Source: an uncultured Christensenella sp. (GTDB taxonomy: Bacteria; Bacillota; Clostridia; Christensenellales; Borkfalkiaceae). From it: DNA of 35,652 nt. Location: the NCBI GenBank assembly GCA_910579585.1, contig CAJTVA010000011.1, positions 1-35,652 of the forward strand, written 5' to 3'. This document shows, piece by piece, positions 29,682-35,652 of the stretch. A program made the translations under genes and the position numbers. Below the pieces are notes generated by a model. It did not search any database. It was not told the DNA's origin and worked only from the letters and a program-made list of their open reading frames with translations. Within the stretch, counting starts at the first letter, position 1. Every line of letters begins with the position of its first letter.

Positions 29682-31250
29682 ATGGACAGGGCGTTTTTTC
29701 GTCTGCGCAGGTATATGCAGCAGCGAAGATACAAAGTAAAAAGGATACATAAATCCTGGGTAGGGTTCGGAACGGGTCTGCGCGCGGTTTTAAGCGACCT
29801 GTTTATCGTATTTCAACTCAGCGTTATTCTTATTTTGTACGCCGGCTTGGCTTACGACGTGCCAGTGTTCTTCTACGTTTCTTTGGCTCTGACCGCGCTT
29901 ACGGCGGTCTACGTTATTATCTGCGTGCCCGATATTCAGTCCAAAATAAGCTGGGCGCTTTTAATGCTTATTTCGTTCGGAAGCGGCTTTTATATCTTCG
30001 TTTTGTCCAGAAAAGCCGTCTGTTACGGTTTAAAAAGGTACAGGTTTTCGAAAATCAGCAAAAAAGTACAGCCTTTGGTCGGGAATTTCAGCCTGAGGGG
30101 CAAGTCCGAAGAAGTCGGTAAAATCTGCGAATACATTCACGGAGCGGGCGGGTATGTGCCGTACTCGGGCACCGATTTAAGATATTATCCTTACGCGAAA
30201 GCGGCGCTTGACAACCTGATTGCGAGGATAGACAGCGCGCGGAAGTTCGTTTTGATAGAGTTTTTCATCGTAGCGGACGGCGTGCTTCTGGACAGACTGG
30301 TTTCTATTTTCCGCCGCAAGGTTGCGGAGGGGGTGGAAATTCTGATGCTGTACGACGACGTTGGCAGCGCGGGGGTGTTTTCCTCTTCGGCAAAGACGAG
30401 GATAAAGCACACGGGCGTTAAACTGAAAGCGTTTTCAAAGCTTTCCAGACCCTTTTATTTCGGTTTGAATTACCGCGACCACCGCAAAATAGTCGTTATC
30501 GACGGTGAAACTGGCTATGTCGGCGGCTTTAATCTTATAGACGACTGTTCTAACCTGCGCCGTATGGAAGGCGTGTGGAAGGACGCGGGGATTCGGCTTG
30601 ACGGCGCCGCGGTGGACGGGCTGACCCTGACGTTTTTACGGCACTGGGAATTTACTACCCGTAAAAAGCCCGATTATAAAAAATATCTCGACAACTACGA
30701 ACGCACGCACAACCAATCGACCGTAGTGCCGTACGCGGGAGGACCCGAAATAAAGGAACCTTTATGCCGCGGCGTGTATATACGTATAATTGAGAGTGCG
30801 CGTGAAAAACTTTACATAATGTCGCCCTATCTAGTGCCCGACAGCGGGCTTATGAAAGCTCTGAAAGACAAGGCGCAAAGCGGGGTTGACGTAAGAATAA
30901 TTTTACCCGGCGTGCCCGATTACCGTTACATTTACCGCGTAACGCAGTCAAACGCAATAAGCCTAATGAAAAGCGGGGTCAAAGTCTATTATTCCAGCGG
31001 GGAGTTCGTTCACAGCAAGGTTATGCTGACCGAAAGTTGCGCGGCGCTGGGGTCGGTAAACCTGGATATGCGCGCGTTTTATCAGGAATTCGACAACGGA
31101 GTTTTCACCGACGACGAGGGAGTGCTTAGCGCGATAGGAAAGGACTTCGAAGAAGTTTTTGCGCGCGGCGGGCTTTGCAAAAACACGAAACAGCATTGGT
31201 ACAGCGCGGTTATAGCGACTTTTCTCAGGCTTGTTTCACCTTTAATGTAA
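29682..31250 (+). CDS. cls: Cardiolipin synthase, phospholipase D family
   Basis: Cardiolipin synthase joins two phosphatidylglycerols at the membrane. The 522-residue protein has two membrane segments near 40-105 and two PLD catalytic motifs. The first is HRKIVVID (from H267) with GGFNL; the second is HSKVMLTE (from H444), where the usual final aspartate is glutamate (451), followed by GSVNLDMRAF. The promoter puts +1 at the ATG 29682, so the transcript would be leaderless. Otherwise translation starts at the ATG at 29715, preceded by a weak GCAGG, giving 511 residues. Length and motif order fit the family. galE follows in the same direction after 20 bases. Confidence 0.9.
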   Translation: MDRAFFRLRRYMQQRRYKVKRIHKSWVGFGTGLRAVLSDLFIVFQLSVILILYAGLAYDVPVFFYVSLALTALTAVYVIICVPDIQSKISWALLMLISFGSGFYIFVLSRKAVCYGLKRYRFSKISKKVQPLVGNFSLRGKSEEVGKICEYIHGAGGYVPYSGTDLRYYPYAKAALDNLIARIDSARKFVLIEFFIVADGVLLDRLVSIFRRKVAEGVEILMLYDDVGSAGVFSSSAKTRIKHTGVKLKAFSKLSRPFYFGLNYRDHRKIVVIDGETGYVGGFNLIDDCSNLRRMEGVWKDAGIRLDGAAVDGLTLTFLRHWEFTTRKKPDYKKYLDNYERTHNQSTVVPYAGGPEIKEPLCRGVYIRIIESAREKLYIMSPYLVPDSGLMKALKDKAQSGVDVRIILPGVPDYRYIYRVTQSNAISLMKSGVKVYYSSGEFVHSKVMLTESCAALGSVNLDMRAFYQEFDNGVFTDDEGVLSAIGKDFEEVFARGGLCKNTKQHWYSAVIATFLRLVSPLM

Positions 31251-31270
31251 ATAAAATTTGGAGTTTAAAT

Positions 31271-32284
<1,014 letters not shown>

Positions 32285-32293
32285 GGAGAGGTT

Positions 32294-33457
32294 ATGTTAG
32301 GTAATTTTACATATTGCAACCCCACGAAAATTTATTTCGGCAAGGACGCGTTAGACGGGCTTAAAGGCGAGCTTGAAAAATACGGTAAGAACGTGCTTTT
32401 GGTTTACGGCGGCGGCTCTATTAAGAAGAACGGCGTTTACGATAAGGTAATTTCCATACTTGAAGATTGCGGCAAAAAGGTTTTCGAGGACGCGGGCGTT
32501 ATGCCCAACCCCACTTACGAAAAGCTTTTGGAGGGGGTTGACCGCGCAAGAAAGGCGAAAGCCGATTTTATCCTCGCCGTCGGCGGCGGCTCGGTTTGCG
32601 ACTATGCAAAGGCGCTTTCCGTTTCCGTTCACTTAAAGGGCGACCCGTGGGATATTTACTTCGATAAATTCAAAGAGCCGTCCTGCAAGATTGTGCCAGT
32701 CGGGTGCGTGCTTACTATGGTCGGCACGGGCAGTGAAATGAACGGCGGCTCGGTTATCACCAACCGCTATAAAAAACTTAAAATAGGGCATGTTTTCGGC
32801 GAAGAGGTCTTTCCGAAGTTTTCGGTTCTGAACCCCGAATACACTTTCACGTTGCCTAAGTATCAGATGGTTGCGGGTATTTACGACATTATGTGCCATA
32901 TCCTCGAACAGTATCTTTCGGGCGAGGACGACAACACTTCGGACTACATTGCCGAGGGGCTTATGCGGTCGCTTATAAAAAGCTCGTACGCGGCGGTGAA
33001 GAACCCGACCGATTACGAAGCGCGTTCCAACATTATGTGGACGGCGACCTGGGCTTTGAATACGCTTATAGCCAAGGGTAAAACCACCGACTGGGAGGTG
33101 CATATGCTCGGGCAGGCGGTCGGCGCGATAACCGATGCAACGCACGGAATGACGCTTGCCGCCGTGACTATGCCGTATTATTACCACATTCTGCCCTACG
33201 GGCTGCACCGCTTCAAGAGGTTTGCGGTCAACGTCTGGGGCGTTGCCGAGGGCAAATCGGACGAAGAAACCGCTGTTGCGGGCTTGAAAGCAATGGAGAA
33301 GTGGATGAAAGACATCGGGCTTGTTATGAACATCACCGAGCTCGGCGTAACGCCCGAAACCGTTGAGGACGTTGCCGACGCAACTCGCGTGCAAGAGGGC
33401 GGCTACAAGGTGCTGACCCGCGAAGAAATAGTCGAAATATTGAAGAAAAGTCTTTAA
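32294..33457 (+). CDS. Iron-containing alcohol dehydrogenase (butanol dehydrogenase-like)
   Basis: The 387-residue group III alcohol dehydrogenase reduces aldehydes to alcohols with NAD(P)H, a redox-balancing step in fermentation. GGGSVCDYAKAL is the nucleotide-binding signature, GTGSEMNGGSVI the second block. Metal ligands lie in GIYDIMCHILEQY and in HMLGQAVGAITDATHGMTLA. The overall pattern resembles YqhD/BdhA-type enzymes, which favour NADPH; that preference is inferred. GGAGAGG precedes the ATG, 9 bases after galE. It ends at a strong terminator. Confidence 0.92.
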   Translation: MLGNFTYCNPTKIYFGKDALDGLKGELEKYGKNVLLVYGGGSIKKNGVYDKVISILEDCGKKVFEDAGVMPNPTYEKLLEGVDRARKAKADFILAVGGGSVCDYAKALSVSVHLKGDPWDIYFDKFKEPSCKIVPVGCVLTMVGTGSEMNGGSVITNRYKKLKIGHVFGEEVFPKFSVLNPEYTFTLPKYQMVAGIYDIMCHILEQYLSGEDDNTSDYIAEGLMRSLIKSSYAAVKNPTDYEARSNIMWTATWALNTLIAKGKTTDWEVHMLGQAVGAITDATHGMTLAAVTMPYYYHILPYGLHRFKRFAVNVWGVAEGKSDEETAVAGLKAMEKWMKDIGLVMNITELGVTPETVEDVADATRVQEGGYKVLTREEIVEILKKSL

Positions 33458-33462
33458 AAAAG

Positions 33463-33496
33463 AAATCCCCGCGCGCCGTTCGGCGCGCGGGGATTT
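33463..33496. terminator. Bidirectional terminator, module copy 1
   Basis: A 16-bp perfect stem with a TT loop (33463-33478 and 33481-33496) serves the alcohol dehydrogenase and the convergent XRE gene. Its sequence recurs in degraded form at 33836-33868 as part of a tandem duplication. Confidence 0.92.
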
Positions 33497-33499
33497 AAA

Positions 33500-33706
33500 T
33501 TAATCGACAATACCTAAAAGATAGTCTGCCGACACGTCAAAAATTTTACATAAAGTCCGAATATCGTTAACGGACGGCTCGGACAAGCCTTGCTCCCAAC
33601 TTGCAAGTCCCGTTACGGACTTGTTAACAAGCTCTGCAAGTTGCTTTTGCGTTAACCCCTTTTCTTTTCTCAATTCTTTTATCCTGTTTTTTATTTCGTA
33701 TTTCAT
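33500..33706 (-). CDS. XRE-family repressor, copy 1
   Basis: This 68-residue protein is a single Cro/C1-type HTH domain: IKELRKEKGLTQKQLAELVN, then GLASWEQGLSEPSVNDI, ending DVSADYLLGIVD. No other domain is present. It lies divergent to a collapsed Cys-rich gene, with a 19-bp-arm palindrome between them, so it probably represses that promoter and its own. No ribosome binding site precedes the ATG; the nearest -10-like TAGAAT on the minus strand would start RNA only about 10 bases upstream. It is paralogous to the XRE gene at 33872-34075, most clearly at the C-terminus. Confidence 0.85.
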   Translation of the reverse strand: MKYEIKNRIKELRKEKGLTQKQLAELVNKSVTGLASWEQGLSEPSVNDIRTLCKIFDVSADYLLGIVD

Positions 33707-33721
33707 CGTTTTTATTGTATA

Positions 33722-33769
33722 TTCTACTACTAATTTTTAGTTGACGATACTAAAAATTAGTAGTAGAAT
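33722..33769 (+). promoter_or_regulatory. Divergent promoter with embedded 19-bp-arm palindrome, module copy 1
   Basis: Perfect 19-base arms (33722-33740 and 33750-33768) flank TTGACGATA. The plus-strand promoter is TTGACG (33741-33746), 17 bases, TAGAAT (33764-33769), so the right arm fills the spacer and -10 box. Each arm contains a smaller dyad, close to TACTAAnnnTTAGTA, suggesting two repressor dimers. Confidence 0.85.
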
Positions 33770-33775
33770 TTAACT

Positions 33776-33889
33776 ATGGATACTGTAAGAACCTGTGAAA
33801 ATTACATAAAACATTACAATTTTAAAAAACAGAATAAATCCCCGCGCCTGTTCGGTGCGCAGGGATTTGAATTAATCGATAAGACCTAA
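33776..33889 (+). pseudogene. Collapsed copy of the Cys-rich gene
   Basis: The first 16 codons read MDTVRTCENYIKHYNF, against MDTEKTCINCKNYVKHYII in the intact copy at 34155. The second cysteine of the CxxC is gone through a 9-base loss. The frame then jumps to the sequence that follows the intact gene (CAGAATAAA-n-CCCCGCG), so about 200 internal bases are missing, and it runs on through the terminator to a chance TAA at 33887. The ATG would be at or next to the transcription start. Probably non-functional. Confidence 0.75.
33836..33868. terminator. Terminator, module copy 2
   Basis: AAATCCCCGCGC (33836-33847) pairs with GCGCAGGGATTT (33857-33868) with one mismatch. It ends the XRE copy 2 transcript on the minus strand and lies inside the collapsed frame on the plus strand. 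Confidence 0.7.
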
Positions 33890-34075
33890 AAGATAATCAG
33901 CCGAAACTTCGAAATAATTTGAGATTTTTGTCAACATTTCAAAACTTGGTTCGCGTATTGCCTTTTCCCAATTGCTGATTGACCGTTGGTCAACATCAAG
34001 AAATTTTGCTAACTGTTTTTGACTTAGACATTTATCTATTCTTAGTTGTTTTAAGCGCTCGGCAAATATTTTCAT
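33872..34075 (-). CDS. XRE-family repressor, copy 2
   Basis: The 67-residue single-domain HTH protein reads MKIFAERLKQLRIDKCLSQK, QLAKFLDVDQRSISNWEKAI and YFEVSADYLLGLID. The start at 34075 is chosen because the family begins here; the longer frame upstream crosses the operators. No ribosome binding site is seen, and a TATGAT box lies only about 10 bases from the ATG. It is the probable repressor of the divergent Cys-rich gene at 34155. Compared with copy 1, the recognition helix differs (DQRSISNW against SVTGLASW), in line with the different operator sequences. Confidence 0.85.
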   Translation of the reverse strand: MKIFAERLKQLRIDKCLSQKQLAKFLDVDQRSISNWEKAIREPSFEMLTKISNYFEVSADYLLGLID

Positions 34076-34085
34076 AAAAATATCA

Positions 34086-34137
34086 TACTTCAATTTGAAG
34101 TAAAATTGTTGACATACCTCAATTTGGGGTATATAAT
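34086..34137 (+). promoter_or_regulatory. Consensus promoter with operator as spacer, plus second operator, module copy 2
   Basis: The plus-strand promoter is TTGACA (34109-34114), 17 bases, TATAAT (34132-34137). The whole 17-base spacer is the dyad TACCTCAATTTGGGGTA (34115-34131). A sister dyad TACTTCAATTTGAAGTA lies at 34086-34102, directly upstream of the divergent XRE gene. Repressor bound at the spacer should block the promoter completely. Confidence 0.88.
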
Positions 34138-34154
34138 ATTCGTAGGAGATAACT

Positions 34155-34424
34155 ATGGATACCGAAAAAACTTGTATAAACTGCAAAAATTACGTAAAAC
34201 ATTACATCATTGTAAGAAATAAATTAAAAGTTATAGGCGGGCATTGCACGGAACATCGTGTTTCCAGATACTATCGGGGCAAAATTTTTATTCCGCGTCA
34301 AGACTGTAAGCATTGGGAGGGCGGCACCGCTGAAACCGAAGACCGACAGGCACGAATGGCAAGGCAGATAGACGAAATAAAGCGTACGCTTACTGATATT
34401 GCTTTAATTTTAAAATCAGAATAA
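34155..34424 (+). CDS. Small Cys-rich protein with C-terminal coiled coil, XRE-controlled
   Basis: I do not recognise a named family. The 89 residues contain CINC (C7, C10), GHC (C31) and DCKHW (C51, W54), four cysteines that could hold zinc or an iron-sulfur cluster. The C-terminal ARMARQIDEIKRTLTDIALI should form a helix or coiled coil for oligomerisation. GGAG precedes the ATG. It is divergent from a single-domain repressor, with two operators between them, and has a perfect-consensus promoter. The same cysteine pattern and length occur at 16634-16903, and a collapsed copy lies 380 bp upstream. AT-rich composition suggests acquisition. Confidence 0.75.
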   Translation: MDTEKTCINCKNYVKHYIIVRNKLKVIGGHCTEHRVSRYYRGKIFIPRQDCKHWEGGTAETEDRQARMARQIDEIKRTLTDIALILKSE

Positions 34425-34455
34425 AGCCCCGCGACTAATGTCGCGAGGCTTCTTT
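34424..34455 (+). terminator. Terminator after the Cys-rich gene
   Basis: AAGCCCCGCGAC (34424-34435) pairs with GTCGCGAGGCTT (34440-34451) with one mismatch, followed by CTTTT. Confidence 0.8.
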
Positions 34456-34499
34456 TGATTTGAGCTGGTTTTTAGAAACGTGGTCAAGCGGAACGCTTG

Positions 34500-35300
34500 T
34501 TATTTGGGCTGTTTGCCGATATAAGCGAGGATACCGCCGTCAACGTAGAGGATATGTCCGTTTACTGCGTTGGACGCGTCGGAAGCGAGGAAGACTGCGG
34601 GACCGGAAAGCTCGTCCGCTTCAAGCCATCTGCCTGCGGGAGTCTTGGCGATAATGAAGCTGTCGAACGGGTGGCGGCTGCCGTCGGGCTGTTTTTCCCT
34701 GAGGGGCGCGGTCTGCGGGGTTGCGATATAGCCCGGGCCTATGCCGTTGCACTGAATGTTATATTCTCCGTACTCCGAGCAGATGTTTTTCGTAAGCATT
34801 TTAAGCCCGCCCTTTGCCGCCGCGTATGCGGAAACGGTTTCTCTGCCGAGCTCGGACATCATCGAACAGATATTAATAATTTTGCCGTGACCTTTCTTAA
34901 TCATAGAGGGGATAACGGCTTTGGACATAATAAAGGGTCCGTTCAAATCGATATCGATAACCTGTCTGAACTGCGCCGCCGTCATTTCGCACATAGGTAT
35001 GCGCTTTATGATGCCCGCGTTGTTTACGAGGATATCGATAACTCCGACTTCCTTTTCAATCTTTTTGACCATTGCGTTAACGCCGTCCTCGTCGGTGACG
35101 TCGCAAACGTAGCCGTGCGCCTTAACGCCCTCCGCCTTATAAGCGGCGATACCCTTGTCCACGAGCTCCTGATTGATGTCGTTGAACACGATGGTTGCGC
35201 CCGCTTTGGCAAAGCCCATAGCAATGGCGAAGCCGATGCCGTACGACGCGCCCGTTACAAGCGCGATTTTATCGTCAAGTCTGAAATCTTTCATTTCCAT
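34500..35300 (-). CDS. SDR-family oxidoreductase, gluconate 5-dehydrogenase-like
   Basis: This classical short-chain dehydrogenase uses NAD(P)H. TGASYGIG is the nucleotide-binding loop, NNAG the structural motif, SMMSELG holds the catalytic serine region and SAYAAAKGG the Y-x3-K pair. GPGYIATPQTAPLRE and HPFDSFIIAKTPAGRW are typical of gluconate 5-dehydrogenase and KduD-like enzymes of sugar-acid metabolism. The ATG at 35300 is chosen (266 residues) because GGGAG (35317-35313) abuts the earlier ATG at 35312. Spacing to 35300 is 12 bases, slightly long. A role in uronate breakdown would fit the pectate lyase upstream; that is inference. Confidence 0.87.
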   Translation of the reverse strand: MEMKDFRLDDKIALVTGASYGIGFAIAMGFAKAGATIVFNDINQELVDKGIAAYKAEGVKAHGYVCDVTDEDGVNAMVKKIEKEVGVIDILVNNAGIIKRIPMCEMTAAQFRQVIDIDLNGPFIMSKAVIPSMIKKGHGKIINICSMMSELGRETVSAYAAAKGGLKMLTKNICSEYGEYNIQCNGIGPGYIATPQTAPLREKQPDGSRHPFDSFIIAKTPAGRWLEADELSGPAVFLASDASNAVNGHILYVDGGILAYIGKQPK

Positions 35301-35336
35301 ATTAAAAATCATCTCCCGAAATTTTATCGTACAATT

Positions 35337-35365
35337 ATTATAACACCATCTTTTGAATTTGTACA
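35337..35365 (-). promoter_or_regulatory. Probable promoter of the SDR gene
   Basis: On the minus strand TGTACA (35365-35360) and TATAAT (35342-35337) are 17 bases apart. The -10 box is perfect and the -35 box is weak. Confidence 0.5.
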
Positions 35366-35468
35366 GGTTGTGGGCGGAAATTTTTGGAAGAATTTACCAC
35401 TATTGAAACCGTTTTGCATAAATTTTCGTCCGTTTACGACATAATATCGGCAATTTAAGAAAAAATTA

Positions 35469-35497
35469 TTGTAATTTGAAACATTTTATGATAGAAT
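35469..35497 (+). promoter_or_regulatory. SigA-type promoter of the GH3 gene
   Basis: TTGTAA (35469-35474) and TAGAAT (35492-35497) lie 17 bases apart, 33 bases before the start codon. Confidence 0.65.
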
Positions 35498-35529
35498 TTA
35501 TCCGTATCTATATTCAACGAGGGGAAATT

Positions 35530-35652
35530 ATGGATAAGAAAAAAATAATTGAAAGTATGACCGTTCGGCAGAAAGCCGACCTTCTTACGGGCAAGAACTT
35601 TTGGGAAACGAAGGACTACGAAGAATTGGGCGTGAAATCGCTTATGCTGTCC
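35530..35652 (+). CDS. Glycoside hydrolase family 3 protein, N-terminus (3' truncated)
   Basis: The window ends 41 codons into this gene. MTVRQKADLLTGKNFWETK followed by LGVKSLMLS matches the N-terminus of GH3 beta-glucosidases, where a similar stretch leads into the SDGPHG motif. GAGGGG precedes the ATG. The enzyme would remove terminal sugars from plant oligosaccharides, most often beta-glucosides. Substrate cannot be read from this part. It is divergent from the SDR gene. Confidence 0.75.
   Translation, partial: MDKKKIIESMTVRQKADLLTGKNFWETKDYEELGVKSLMLS

Noticed and set aside
34497..35444. Plus-strand frame of 315 codons opposite the SDR gene
   Set aside because: The SDR motifs on the minus strand are unambiguous; the plus frame has no recognisable motif and runs through the SDR promoter.

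Overview
The window reads as a chromosome segment of an anaerobic, low-redox Firmicute of the class Clostridia. I infer this mainly from one conserved run: yqfC-yqfD-phoH-pgpH-ybeY-era-recO, followed by ppdK. FeoAB, an iron-dependent alcohol dehydrogenase and pyruvate phosphate dikinase fit an anaerobe, and a pectate lyase plus a GH3 enzyme fit a gut plant-polysaccharide degrader. A Christensenellales-type lineage is my best guess, but no rRNA or other phylogenetic marker was compared. Core genes are GC-balanced with frequent TTG starts. Accessory stretches (about 19.8-23.3 kb, 33.7-34.4 kb and the gene at 16.6 kb) are clearly AT-richer.

Layout. 1-2852: ferrous iron uptake (the tail of a probable first feoA, then feoA and feoB) and an RluA-type pseudouridine synthase. 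2926-4668: a four-gene, translationally coupled partner-switching cassette (STAS antagonist, degenerate RsbW-like protein, SigB/SigF-type sigma factor, second RsbW-like ATPase). 4739-9044: an acetyltransferase, a lineage-type membrane protein on the minus strand, an evenly spaced repeat array, a PucR-type HTH protein and an S41 protease lipoprotein. 9147-10081 (minus): a divergent MinD/MinE pair. 10288-16583: the conserved yqfC-to-recO block, with an antisense YqzL-like microprotein and a hairpin-rich intergenic region between era and recO. 16634-19817: a small Cys-rich protein and ppdK.

19818-23383 is an accessory island. It starts with a duplicated copy of the last 24 bp of ppdK, which brackets an AT-rich gene and a pair of diverged direct repeats. 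It continues with a beta-carbonic anhydrase, a broken minus-strand gene and two unknown AT-rich genes. 23325-27619 is a TetR repressor with a perfect-consensus promoter and overlapping palindromic operator, followed by two coupled ABC exporter-type half-transporters. 27622-33457 holds a gene fossil, a PL1-like pectate lyase lipoprotein, cardiolipin synthase, galE and an iron alcohol dehydrogenase. 33463-34455 is a tandem duplication of a compact module: terminator, XRE repressor (minus), double palindromic operator inside a divergent promoter, and a small Cys-rich protein (plus). In the first copy the Cys-rich gene has collapsed by internal deletion, and an unlinked paralogue sits at 16.6 kb. 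The window ends with an SDR oxidoreductase (minus) and the start of a divergent GH3 beta-glucosidase.

The best candidates for something undescribed are the XRE/Cys-rich module family, the MinD lacking its P-loop lysine beside an N-terminally short MinE, the sigma cassette with a pseudo-kinase, and the hairpin cluster before recO.
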